Assembly (NCBI GenBank): GCA_017860335.1
Contig: JAFNAU010000017.1
Location: 1 to 14,534, forward strand
DNA: 14,534 bases
Origin: Bacteroidota bacterium
Lineage (GTDB): Bacteria > Bacteroidota > Bacteroidia > Bacteroidales > Paludibacteraceae
Reading direction: 5' to 3'
The position numbers and the translations under genes are program-made. The notes below the pieces were generated by a model. It saw only the letters and a list, made by a program, of their open reading frames with translations. It did not search any database and was not told where the DNA came from. Positions within the stretch are counted from its first letter, which is position 1, and every line of letters begins with the position of its first letter. Positions 1 to 7,272 of the stretch are shown piece after piece.

Positions 1-1056
1 GCAGTAACTTCGGGTGTAAAAGACGTACGTGATGTAATTGAAAAAGCTAAATCAAGCCGTTTCTTCTCTCAAGCCAATCCCATCCTGTTTATTGATGAAA
101 TACACCGTTTCAGCAAGTCGCAACAAGATTCTCTGCTTGGTGCAGTGGAAAACGGTACGGTAACGCTTATTGGCGCTACCACCGAAAATCCTTCTTTCGA
201 AGTGATTACCCCCCTCCTTTCGCGCTGTCAGGTTTACGTTCTTAAGCCACTGGATGATAATGACCTGCTTGAACTAGCTGATAAAGCCATCACAACAGAT
301 CCGGAACTTAAAAAAAGAAAGTTTATTATTGATGAGAAAGAAGCAATGCTGCGCTTTTCGGGAGGTGATGCACGTAAACTGCTGAATATTCTCGAATTGA
401 TTGCCAATTCGGAGTCGGACATTGAGGTACATATTACAAATGAGATTGTAACAAAACGACTGCAGCAAAACCCACAAGCTTACGACAAGGATGGTGAAGT
501 CCACTATGATATTATTTCTGCATTTATAAAATCAATCCGCGGCAGCGACCCGGACGCAGCCATCTACTGGCTGGCACGAATGGTAGCCGGAGGCGAAGAC
601 CCTAAATTTATAGCGCGGCGTCTGGTAATTTCTGCTGCAGAAGATATCGGACTTGCAAATCCCAATGCATTGTTGCTTGCCAATGCCTGCTTTGATGCTT
701 TGCAAAAAATAGGCTGGCCCGAGGGACGAATTATTCTGGCAGAAACAACCGTTTATTTGGCGTCTTCTCCAAAAAGCAATTCGGCTTACCTAGCTATCGA
801 CAATGCGCTTGAACTTGTAGAAAAAACCGGCAATCTGCCCGTTCCACTTCACTTGCGCAATGCTCCCACAAAACTGATGAAAAATCTGGATTACGGGAAA
901 GGTTACAAATATGCACACGACTTTGAAAACAATTTTGTGAACCAACAGTTCTTACCCGATAAAATAAAAAATGAACGTATCTGGAAAGTACAAGAAAACC
1001 CTGCTGAAAAGAAAATGAATGAATGGCTTCAGTTTTTGTGGAAAGGCAGATATTAA
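1..1056 (+). CDS. rarA: RarA/MgsA replication-associated recombination ATPase (5' partial)
   Basis: AAA+ ATPase of the RarA/MgsA/WRNIP1 family, a cytoplasmic clamp-loader-like protein that acts at stalled replication forks. Reading frame 1 is open from the first base of the window, so the gene begins upstream; the first ATG seen here (position 145) is internal. The fragment has 351 codons. From the usual family length of about 420 residues I infer that roughly 70 N-terminal residues, including the Walker A loop, are missing. Visible are Walker B (ILFIDEIHRF, fragment residues 30-39), the sensor-1 strand GATTENPSFEV, the SRC segment, and the family-specific C-terminal domain with AAEDIGLANP, WPEGRIILAETTVYLA and a late HLRNAPTKLM. 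It ends with TAA, 39 bases before the next plus-strand gene. No frameshift is seen. Identification is firm; the exact start cannot be given. Confidence 0.96.
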   Translation, partial: AVTSGVKDVRDVIEKAKSSRFFSQANPILFIDEIHRFSKSQQDSLLGAVENGTVTLIGATTENPSFEVITPLLSRCQVYVLKPLDDNDLLELADKAITTDPELKKRKFIIDEKEAMLRFSGGDARKLLNILELIANSESDIEVHITNEIVTKRLQQNPQAYDKDGEVHYDIISAFIKSIRGSDPDAAIYWLARMVAGGEDPKFIARRLVISAAEDIGLANPNALLLANACFDALQKIGWPEGRIILAETTVYLASSPKSNSAYLAIDNALELVEKTGNLPVPLHLRNAPTKLMKNLDYGKGYKYAHDFENNFVNQQFLPDKIKNERIWKVQENPAEKKMNEWLQFLWKGRY

Positions 1057-1095
1057 TCTGGCACAAAGATTGATATATAGTAAAAAAATCAAAAT

Positions 1096-1959
1096 ATGAA
1101 GAAACTTACCATCCTGCTGCTTAGCTTGCTTTCAGTTAGCAGTTTTGCTCAACAAATAAGCAACAATCCTTCAACAATAAATGTGATGACTTTCAACGTT
1201 CGGCTGGATACCGAAGCGGACGGTTTGAACAACTGGAAATACAGGAAGGAAATTGCTGCCAATACAATAACCTTCTATCAGGCTGATATTGTGGGAACTC
1301 AGGAAGTTCTTCACAATCAGCTTCTTGATCTGGAAAAATTATTGCCTGACTATTCATCAATCGGTGTCGGACGTGAGGACGGTATGGAAAAGGGTGAATA
1401 CAGCGCAATATTTTATAACAATAAAAAGCTGACTGAGACAGGCTCCGGATACTTCTGGTTAAGCGAAAATCCATTGTCAATCGGGCAAAAAGGCTGGGAT
1501 GCCGCCTGCGAACGGATTGCGACATGGGCAAAACTGAAAGATAATAAAACCGGTAAGATCTTTTTTGTGCTGAATACTCATTTTGACCATATTGGGAAAA
1601 TTGCCCGAAGAGAAAGCGCCAAACTCATACTTAATAAAGTGAAACTCTATTCCAAAAAAATGCCGGTAATTGTCATGGGTGATTTCAATTCTGAACCTGA
1701 ATCGGAAGCAATTCAAATTTTAACAGACACATCAAATCCCTTGTGCCTTACCGATTCGTACCGCGTTTCGCCCATTGTTCAGGGTCCTGAATGGACATTC
1801 CACGAATTCGGACGTCTTCCCCTTAATGAAAGGACACGAATCGATTATATTTTTGTAAAAAACAATGTGAAAGTTTTGAGCTATAAAGTGATCGATGAAA
1901 AAGTGGATAATAAATATGTTTCGGATCACAATCCGGTGTTGGTGCAAGTCGGATTTTAA
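1096..1959 (+). CDS. Secreted endonuclease/exonuclease/phosphatase family protein
   Basis: A 287-residue metal-dependent phosphoesterase of the EEP superfamily (DNase I, exonuclease III and inositol-phosphatase fold). Residues 1-18 form a signal peptide (Lys-Lys, then a Leu-rich core, ending SSFA before QQ), so it should act in the periplasm or outside the cell. Catalytic motifs are present in order: TFNVR with N34, GTQE with E70, THFDH with H162, GDFNSEP with D196 and N198, and SDHNPV with D277 and H278. The set looks complete and an active enzyme is expected. The substrate cannot be read from sequence: members of this Bacteroidota subgroup are annotated only as EEP-family hydrolases, and nucleic acid, phospholipid or sugar-phosphate substrates are all possible. 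The ATG at 1096 is chosen because it opens the signal peptide. The gene lies 39 bases after rarA on the same strand and ends just before a strong terminator. No TAnnTTTG box was found in that gap, so read-through from rarA is likely. Confidence 0.9.
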   Translation: MKKLTILLLSLLSVSSFAQQISNNPSTINVMTFNVRLDTEADGLNNWKYRKEIAANTITFYQADIVGTQEVLHNQLLDLEKLLPDYSSIGVGREDGMEKGEYSAIFYNNKKLTETGSGYFWLSENPLSIGQKGWDAACERIATWAKLKDNKTGKIFFVLNTHFDHIGKIARRESAKLILNKVKLYSKKMPVIVMGDFNSEPESEAIQILTDTSNPLCLTDSYRVSPIVQGPEWTFHEFGRLPLNERTRIDYIFVKNNVKVLSYKVIDEKVDNKYVSDHNPVLVQVGF

Positions 1960-1980
1960 GAAAAGATAGCATATAAAACA

Positions 1981-2026
1981 AAAAGAAACAGGCTTAACTC
2001 ATCATTGAATTAAGCCTGTTTCTTTT
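1981..2026. terminator. Bidirectional intrinsic terminator between convergent genes
   Basis: A perfect inverted repeat with arms AGAAACAGGCTTAA (1984-1997) and TTAAGCCTGTTTCT (2010-2023) encloses a 12-base loop. It extends three more A-T pairs to 1981/2026. The right side runs into a T-tract (2023-2028) for the plus strand, and the A-run on the left gives a T-tract on the minus strand. It lies 22 bases after the plus-strand phosphoesterase gene and 17 bases past the end of the minus-strand lpxH gene, so it can serve both transcripts. Confidence 0.93.
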
Positions 2027-2042
2027 TTATCTTCAATAGAAA

Positions 2043-2780
2043 TTATTCTGAAAAAGTTTCGAGCCAAAAATTCTCACCATTAAATACACCATAAGAATAA
2101 ATGCCGATAAAATCTCCCAAAATGATAATCCGGCTTTGATTTTCAAGCTGTAAATCGAGTTCAACATGCCGGTGTCCGAATAGCAGATAATCAACTTTGT
2201 GCGTTTTAATGTATTTTTTTGCAAACACCACAAGGATTTCATTTTCCTCGCCCTGATACTTATTTTCGAGATGCATGATCTTCTCTCTGTTGTTTTTTGA
2301 CCAGGTATATCCGAAATTCTGACCGATAGCAGGCGGAATCATCCGGAAAATCTGCTGACAGGTTTTGCTATGAAACACAGTTCTGATAAGCTTAAATCCT
2401 TTGTCTTCAAGGAAAAGTCCGTCGCCGTGTGCCAGAAAGAATTTCTTTCCATTAATTTCAATCGTTTCGTTGCTGCGATGAACAATTAATCCTATTTCCT
2501 GCTCGAGATAACCGAAAGTCCAGATATCGTGGTTTCCGGTAAAATAATGAATCTCAATGCCCCGGTCAGTAAGTTCTGCCATTTTTCCAAGAAACCGGAC
2601 AAAACCTTTGGGAACGACAGTTTTGTATTCAAACCAGAAGTCAAACATATCGCCCAGCATGTATATAGCTTCTGCATCATGCTTAATCTTGTCAAGCCAG
2701 TTTACCAGTTGCATTTCATGTTTGCGCGGGTCTTTAACTAACCGGGACCCAAGATGTGCATCTGCAATAAAATAAATCAT
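2043..2780 (-). CDS. lpxH: LpxH-type UDP-2,3-diacylglucosamine pyrophosphatase
   Basis: A 245-residue calcineurin-like metallophosphoesterase of the Bacteroidota LpxH-like group. LpxH hydrolyses UDP-2,3-diacylglucosamine to lipid X and UMP in lipid A synthesis, at the inner face of the cytoplasmic membrane. Metal-ligand motifs are all visible: ADAHLG (D7, H9), LGDMFD (D44), TGNHD (N83, H84), AHGD (H118) and FGHRH (H203, H205). FDFWFEY and the GDGLFLEDKGFK stretch resemble LpxH, not generic phosphoesterases. No signal peptide is seen, as expected. The ATG at 2780 puts the first metal motif at residue 5, which is normal. It is the last gene of the minus-strand cluster and is followed by the hairpin at 1981-2026. 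A general phosphoesterase cannot be fully excluded, because the first motif is DAH and not the DLH of proteobacterial LpxH. Confidence 0.85.
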   Translation of the reverse strand: MIYFIADAHLGSRLVKDPRKHEMQLVNWLDKIKHDAEAIYMLGDMFDFWFEYKTVVPKGFVRFLGKMAELTDRGIEIHYFTGNHDIWTFGYLEQEIGLIVHRSNETIEINGKKFFLAHGDGLFLEDKGFKLIRTVFHSKTCQQIFRMIPPAIGQNFGYTWSKNNREKIMHLENKYQGEENEILVVFAKKYIKTHKVDYLLFGHRHVELDLQLENQSRIIILGDFIGIYSYGVFNGENFWLETFSE

Positions 2781-2837
2781 GAATTAAATTTCAATGTTAT
2801 TAATATAGAATAAGTTAGGGCTATTTCTGTCTGGCAG

Positions 2838-3152
2838 TTACAAAAAACCAAGTTCAAGTTTTGCCTCTTCGGTCATCATTTCTTTATCCCAGGGCGGATC
2901 ATATACAATTTTTATTATGGCTTCAGTTACTCCCTCAACGCTTTCAACCTTCATTTTCACATCTTCGACTATAAAATCTACAGCCGGACAATTCGGAGCT
3001 GTCAGCGTCATATCAATATCGACTGTGCCGTCGTCATGAGGCTCGATGCGATAAATAAGCCCTAAATCATAAATATTAACAGGGATTTCAGGATCGAAAA
3101 CTGTTTTCAGCATCCTGACTATCTTTTCTTCTTTTTCTAAAAATTCATTCAT
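2838..3152 (-). CDS. MIP18/DUF59 family Fe-S cluster assembly protein
   Basis: A small cytoplasmic protein of the MIP18 (DUF59, PaaD/SufT-like) family, which helps mature iron-sulfur proteins, often alongside the SUF system. With the ATG at 3152 it has 104 residues. The frame is also open to a TTG at 3173, seven codons further up, but the ATG product MNEFLEKEEK fits the family's usual N-terminus and length, so I chose it. Visible are the signature DPEIPVNIYDLGLIY (20-34), the TAPNCPAVD segment with the conserved cysteine C55, and YDPPWDKEMM (84-93) near the C-terminus. The gene lies 57 bases upstream of lpxH and 60 bases downstream of the thioesterase gene, with no terminator in either gap. 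No suf genes are in the window, so the link to SUF rests on family knowledge only. Confidence 0.92.
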   Translation of the reverse strand: MNEFLEKEEKIVRMLKTVFDPEIPVNIYDLGLIYRIEPHDDGTVDIDMTLTAPNCPAVDFIVEDVKMKVESVEGVTEAIIKIVYDPPWDKEMMTEEAKLELGFL

Positions 3153-3212
3153 ATTCTGATATTTGTTTAACAAACAAATTAATTCCGAAATTGTTGCCTG
3201 AACAACAAACTT

Positions 3213-3623
3213 TTAGTTGTTATTTACTTCAGCCAACCCATCAAACAGTTCGTAACCTGATGCCAGTCGACCATTTATTGTAACAACAGTAGTGACTTTG
3301 GCAGTTACGCACAGCTTATTGTCGGGTGTGCGATAAATAGCCTGATGAAACACATATTTAACTCCATCCTTAACCACGTAAAGTTTGCAAACAAACTCAT
3401 CACGCGAACGCAACGGATATTTGTATGCAATGTCAACCCTCGCCACTACAGCATCTATACCCTGAATGTGTAAATCAGAGAAACTCACATTGTGTTTTAA
3501 TAAAAATTCATGCCGTGTATGTTCGAGATAATTCTGATAGACAGCATTATTTACTATACCCTGCAAATCACATTCATAATCCCTGACCTTGAATTCAAGT
3601 TCATATATGTACTTATCAATCAT
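3213..3623 (-). CDS. Acyl-CoA thioesterase, 4HBT/YbgC-FadM-like hotdog family
   Basis: A 136-residue hotdog-fold thioesterase predicted to hydrolyse acyl-CoA esters in the cytoplasm. The N-terminal signature runs FKVRDYECDLQGIVNNAVY (residues 11-29), followed by NYLEHTRHEFL. D19 matches the catalytic aspartate of the 4-hydroxybenzoyl-CoA thioesterase family, in the same D-x-x-G-x-V context. The GIVNNA wording replaces the more usual GVVYHA of YbgC but keeps the spacing to the aromatic Tyr and the Glu-His-Thr-Arg helix. Further conserved parts are IDAVVARVDIAYKYPLRS in the middle and a VTAKVTTVV strand near the end. Length is normal for single-domain members. The gene starts 15 bases after the O-methyltransferase stop codon, so the two are probably co-transcribed. 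The true acyl chain is unknown; medium- or long-chain acyl-CoA is plausible. Confidence 0.88.
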   Translation of the reverse strand: MIDKYIYELEFKVRDYECDLQGIVNNAVYQNYLEHTRHEFLLKHNVSFSDLHIQGIDAVVARVDIAYKYPLRSRDEFVCKLYVVKDGVKYVFHQAIYRTPDNKLCVTAKVTTVVTINGRLASGYELFDGLAEVNNN

Positions 3624-3638
3624 TTTCGTTATTGTTTT

Positions 3639-4265
3639 TTATAATTTGCGGATTACGGTAAACCCATCGCGAAGCGGCAATATCACCTTTTCCACTCTTT
3701 TATCACTGGCTATCTGCTGATTAAATTGTATAATACCTTTTGTTTGATGATCGTTTTGCGGGACTTTTTCCACCACTTTGCCGGACCAGAGCGTATTATC
3801 GGCAATAATAAATCCTCCCGGTCGTATTATTGGTAAAACAGCATTGTAATAAGCTGAATATTCCCTCTTGTCTGCATCAATAAAAACCAGATCGTAAATT
3901 TTCCCCAGAGTTGGTATCACTTTCAAAGCATCACCAATATGCAGGTTAATTTTATTTTTATAGGGAGTATTTTCAAAATTACTCAATATAAACTCTTCCA
4001 GTTCGTCATCACTTTCAATAGTATCAAGCATACCTGTTTCTTCTAAAGCTTCAGCAATGCAAAGCGCCGAATAACCGGTAAAAGTTCCCAGTTCCAGTAC
4101 ATTTACAGGATGTATCATTTTGCACAGCATGCTTAACACCCGACCCTGCAGGTGTCCTGAACACATTCTTGGGTTTAGTATTCGTGTCCAGGTATTCCGG
4201 TTTAAATCTGTCAAATAACCGGGTTCAGGGTCTATATTTTGCAGAATATAATCCTCTATTGTCAT
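3639..4265 (-). CDS. Class I SAM-dependent O-methyltransferase (CCoAOMT/family 3 type)
   Basis: A 208-residue cytoplasmic methyltransferase of the caffeoyl-CoA O-methyltransferase (Methyltransf_3) family, which uses S-adenosylmethionine and a divalent metal to methylate hydroxyl groups, often on catechol-like substrates. Visible are SAM motif I VLELGTFTGYS (56-66), the acidic ribose-binding region near IESDDE (83-88), the FIDADK motif (129-133, D130 and D132) and ADNTLWSG (155-162), whose D156 and N157 are metal ligands in the family. The start ATG (4263-4265) overlaps the stop of the upstream M16 peptidase in the pattern TGATG, which implies translational coupling and fixes this start. The bacterial substrates of this group are mostly unknown, so nothing more specific should be named. 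Confidence 0.92.
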   Translation of the reverse strand: MTIEDYILQNIDPEPGYLTDLNRNTWTRILNPRMCSGHLQGRVLSMLCKMIHPVNVLELGTFTGYSALCIAEALEETGMLDTIESDDELEEFILSNFENTPYKNKINLHIGDALKVIPTLGKIYDLVFIDADKREYSAYYNAVLPIIRPGGFIIADNTLWSGKVVEKVPQNDHQTKGIIQFNQQIASDKRVEKVILPLRDGFTVIRKL

Positions 4266-5488
4266 CAGTTATATTTCAATATTGTGAGGTTATCCGGGTT
4301 GAAAATTTCGCAGGCTATCCGTTGAAGTTGTTCCGGGGTAATCGCATTAATTTTCGTCCGAACGTCCTCCAGTTCATCGAAGCGTCCAAAACGCAGATAG
4401 CTTTTACCAAGCGACAAAGCTAGATTTTCTTTATTTTCAGAAGAAATTGCCATCTGCCCCATCAGTTGCAATTTATATCTTTTCAGTTTTTGAACAGCAA
4501 TTGAACTATTACATAAACCGGCAAGCTCTTTTCTGATTAATTTTTCACATTTTGCGGTATTTTCAGGATCACAACCAAAATACACTGCCCACCATCCTGT
4601 ATCAGTAAAGGCCTGATATTCTGCTTCTACATTATATACAAGTCCATGCTTTTCGCGTAGTGATAAATTCAGTAAACTGTTCATCCCGGGCCCTCCCAGA
4701 ATATTATTAAGCAGATACAGAACAAGCCTGTCAGGGTGGTGTATATCATATGCACGTGTACCAATCATACAATGTACCTGATGGGTATTTTTCTTAAACT
4801 CAAGCGTTTTAGCCGGTTGTATTTCCGGGATTTGTCTGAGTTGAACATTTGTTTTATTTGGAGTTGTAATAAAATATTTCTTACACCAGCGGATAATCTT
4901 GTTAAAATCAACTGAACCTAACGAAAAGAAGACCATCTCATCGGGTGTATAATGTGTATTATAAAATTCTGTTGCTCGGACTGTATCAAATCCGGTTATC
5001 GTCTCCTTTTTACCAAGTACATTGTGAGCCATAGGATTTGAAAAGAATAGCATTTCTTCAAAATCATCGAAAATCAGCTCAGAAGGACTGTCGTTATACG
5101 ACTGAATTTCATCCTGTATTATTTCTATTTCTTTTTCAATTTCAAATTGTAGAAATTGCGAATTCTGTACTATATCGGCTATCAGTTCGATGGCTCTTTC
5201 GGAATATTCATTTAAAAATCCGGCATAGACTACTGTTTCTTCTTTTGAGGTATAGGCATTCAATTCGCCTCCCACATCCTCTAAGCGGTTAATTATCTGA
5301 CGGGAATTACGTTTTTTTGTCCCTTTAAAAAGCATATGCTCTGTAAAATGAGCCATGCCATATTCATCATCATTTTCATCCCGTGAACCCACATTAATTA
5401 TCACTCCGCAATAGGATACAGATGAATTATTGGGTAGATGCACAAGCCGCAGACCATTCGACAAAGTATGTGTTTTATAACTGCTCAA
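4265..5488 (-). CDS. M16 family zinc metallopeptidase (pitrilysin/MPP-like), TTG start
   Basis: A 407-residue single-unit M16 peptidase, related to mitochondrial processing peptidase and the YmxG/PqqL-like bacterial enzymes. The inverted zinc motif HFTEH (H47, E50, H51) is intact, and the third zinc ligand E127 follows at the family spacing of 76 residues (within QDEIQS). Further family signs are GGELNAYTSKEETVVYA (73-89), the LGKKETI region, and the C-terminal domain stretch GGPGMNSLLNLSLREKHGLVY. No signal peptide is visible, so cytoplasmic action is likely. The start is unusual: codon 1 is TTG, an in-frame TAA lies two codons upstream, and the next in-frame ATG would fall at residue 45, right before the zinc motif, so TTG at 5488 is the only sensible start. 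It heads a five-gene cluster and has a promoter-like box close by. Confidence 0.92.
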   Translation of the reverse strand: MSSYKTHTLSNGLRLVHLPNNSSVSYCGVIINVGSRDENDDEYGMAHFTEHMLFKGTKKRNSRQIINRLEDVGGELNAYTSKEETVVYAGFLNEYSERAIELIADIVQNSQFLQFEIEKEIEIIQDEIQSYNDSPSELIFDDFEEMLFFSNPMAHNVLGKKETITGFDTVRATEFYNTHYTPDEMVFFSLGSVDFNKIIRWCKKYFITTPNKTNVQLRQIPEIQPAKTLEFKKNTHQVHCMIGTRAYDIHHPDRLVLYLLNNILGGPGMNSLLNLSLREKHGLVYNVEAEYQAFTDTGWWAVYFGCDPENTAKCEKLIRKELAGLCNSSIAVQKLKRYKLQLMGQMAISSENKENLALSLGKSYLRFGRFDELEDVRTKINAITPEQLQRIACEIFNPDNLTILKYN

Positions 5489-5508
5489 TTTACTTTATTT
5501 TAAGTATG

Positions 5509-5516
5509 CAAAGTTA
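5509..5516 (-). promoter_or_regulatory. Candidate Bacteroidota -7 box for the M16 peptidase cluster
   Basis: Read on the minus strand this is TAACTTTG, an exact match to the Bacteroidota -7 consensus TAnnTTTG, followed by CA. It lies 20 bases upstream of the TTG start at 5488, which would leave a leader of only about 10-15 bases. A TTTG that could serve as the -33 element (5534-5537) is 17 bases away, a little closer than the usual 19-21 and inside the neighbouring terminator stem. The same octamer occurs upstream of leuS. Confidence 0.6.
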
Positions 5517-5529
5517 ACCATTTTTTACT

Positions 5530-5568
5530 AAATCAAAAAAGCTGCTTATACAGCAGCTTTTTTGATTT
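5530..5568 (-). terminator. Intrinsic terminator after the TPR protein gene
   Basis: A perfect 17-bp inverted repeat: the left arm at 5530-5546 ends AAAAAAGCTGCT, and the right arm at 5552-5568 begins AGCAGCTTTTTT, around a five-base loop (TATAC). The GC-rich core GCTGC sits next to the loop and is flanked by six A-T pairs, so a run of U follows the core in either direction. It lies 16 bases past the stop codon of the TPR gene on the minus strand and separates that unit from the M16 cluster. Confidence 0.92.
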
Positions 5569-5584
5569 GGTATTATAATCGTTT

Positions 5585-7183
5585 TTATTGTTTCCCTTTT
5601 TTCAGGCTCGAATCAATACTTTTAATAACCTGAAGCGATATGGAATCTGTTGGTTCTATTTCCAATACTTTGGTCCAGAAGACTTTTGATTGTGCTAATT
5701 CATTTTTCACATAATAGTAATAACCCAGATAACGATAACATTCCAGAATTTCAGATTTACGTTCTGTCTGCGATGGCAGCATTACTTCCAGAGCTTTTTC
5801 ATAATATGGTTTTGCCAAACCCTGAGTAGTTTCAGGATCTAAAGCAGAATTGGTTCGGGCACTTGAAAGATATCCCAAATAATGATCGGGAAATTTTGTG
5901 CTCATTGATTTAAAAGTACTGTCAGCTTTCAATAAATAAGCTTTACGCATCGCTTTGTCTTTTATTGAAACCGTATCCAGTCCGCCATTGTAATAAGCAG
6001 CACCCAAAGTATAAATATCTGCCATGGAATGCGCAGGATTTGCCGTGATTACATGCTGATAATTTTCGATTGCTTTCGGATAATTTTTTGCTCTTTCAAA
6101 GGCTTTTGCAGCTTCACTCAGATATTCGAGCTTAGTTGTATCCAGCTTGAATGCAGCTTCATAATTTCCGGCAGCTTCATTATATTTTTTTACTTTTGCC
6201 AGCGTTTTAGCAAAACTGGTATAATCTTTCGAAATAATATCTTTTACCGGGGTATTCTGCATAAACTTGGTACCTACAGCTTCTGCTTCGGCATAGTTAC
6301 CTAATTCATACAAACAATACATTTTAAGACGTTCCATAATATAATCCTGGGGTGCTTTGGCTATCGCCTCGAGTGTTTTGGTGTATTGTTTATTGAAATA
6401 TAGAATTGTTGCATATTGCGCATAATCTTTGGGAGTTGGATTTACCAGAGCAAGGTATTTTTCGTAAGATTCCATTGCTTGTGGATAAAATCCTTTTCTG
6501 TAACTCATCTCGCCCAGGGTTGATAAGCCAATTGCATATTTCGGATCAACTTCAATTGCTTTACGCAGGTAATCGAAAGCAAGTTGAGTTCTTGTGGTTT
6601 CATAAAGATTTGCGAGTTTCAGCAATGCTGCTTTTGAGCTCGGGTCAAAATAGATAGCATTTTCATATCTCACGGCAGCTTCACCGTTATTTTTCTGTTC
6701 AATAAATTTATCGGCTTCCAGAATATAAGGTAATGCGCTTTTTTTATCAGCTTTTTTTGCTTTTGTAAGGTATGCTTTAGTTTGTAAGTCATTGTTATTA
6801 AGCTGATATGATTCGGCTATTGCAGTAAATATACCTGCATCTTTTTTGTACTGTTTTAGCTTCGATACAGTTTTAAGCATACCATCGGCTCCTTTTGGAT
6901 CGTTTGCCATTTTGATGGTGGCAAGACCTATTGTGTTGTAAGCATTTGTAGCGTCCAACTGTAAACCTTTCTCAAAATAATACTTTGCTGAATCTACTTT
7001 ATTTTGTTTAAAGTAAATCTGACCCAGATAGTAACTGTCCATAGCATCAACGTTACCAGCAAGGAAGTGCGATTTTGCGGTTGCATATTCTCCGGCTTCA
7101 TAATAATCAATTGCCATCTTGTTAGTCGCAGAAACAATCGTTACCGCACTTACAAACAAGGCTAAAAACATACCTTTTTTCAT
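5585..7183 (-). CDS. Exported tetratricopeptide-repeat (TPR) protein
   Basis: A 532-residue protein whose first 19 residues (MKKGMFLALFVSAVTIVSA) form a signal peptide with a likely cut after VSA. There is no lipobox cysteine, so it should be a soluble or envelope-associated periplasmic protein. Almost all of the rest is TPR-type helical hairpins with the usual small-residue and aromatic spacing: for example YYEAGEYATAKSHF, YLGQIYFKQNKVDSAKYYFEKGL, LGEMSYRKGFYPQAMESYEKYL, AAKAFERAKNYPKAIENYQHVI and YLGYYYYVKNELAQSKVFW. No catalytic domain is visible, so a scaffolding or partner-binding role is inferred. The gene lies downstream of the PstS-like gene and the exbB-exbD-exbD-tonB block on the same strand. 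From memory, this order recurs in Bacteroidales, which suggests a joint envelope function, but none is proven here. A palindrome CTTTTAAAAG (7194-7203) sits in its short leader. Confidence 0.9.
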   Translation of the reverse strand: MKKGMFLALFVSAVTIVSATNKMAIDYYEAGEYATAKSHFLAGNVDAMDSYYLGQIYFKQNKVDSAKYYFEKGLQLDATNAYNTIGLATIKMANDPKGADGMLKTVSKLKQYKKDAGIFTAIAESYQLNNNDLQTKAYLTKAKKADKKSALPYILEADKFIEQKNNGEAAVRYENAIYFDPSSKAALLKLANLYETTRTQLAFDYLRKAIEVDPKYAIGLSTLGEMSYRKGFYPQAMESYEKYLALVNPTPKDYAQYATILYFNKQYTKTLEAIAKAPQDYIMERLKMYCLYELGNYAEAEAVGTKFMQNTPVKDIISKDYTSFAKTLAKVKKYNEAAGNYEAAFKLDTTKLEYLSEAAKAFERAKNYPKAIENYQHVITANPAHSMADIYTLGAAYYNGGLDTVSIKDKAMRKAYLLKADSTFKSMSTKFPDHYLGYLSSARTNSALDPETTQGLAKPYYEKALEVMLPSQTERKSEILECYRYLGYYYYVKNELAQSKVFWTKVLEIEPTDSISLQVIKSIDSSLKKGKQ

Positions 7184-7272
7184 TTTTATCTATCTTTTAA
7201 AAGTTTATATTTATTTTCTTATATTATTCGGTTCAAAATTTATGCCTGAAATCTAAACACTATCTGTTTATT

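Noticed and set aside
794..1066. 90-codon minus-strand frame over the end of rarA
   Set aside because: It is antisense to conserved RarA C-terminal sequence, with no domain or supporting context.
3153..3173. TTG at 3173 as start of the MIP18/DUF59 gene
   Set aside because: An ATG seven codons later gives the usual family N-terminus and length.
4169..4423. 84-codon plus-strand frame spanning the M16/O-methyltransferase junction
   Set aside because: It is antisense to two well-supported overlapping genes, and the product resembles no family.
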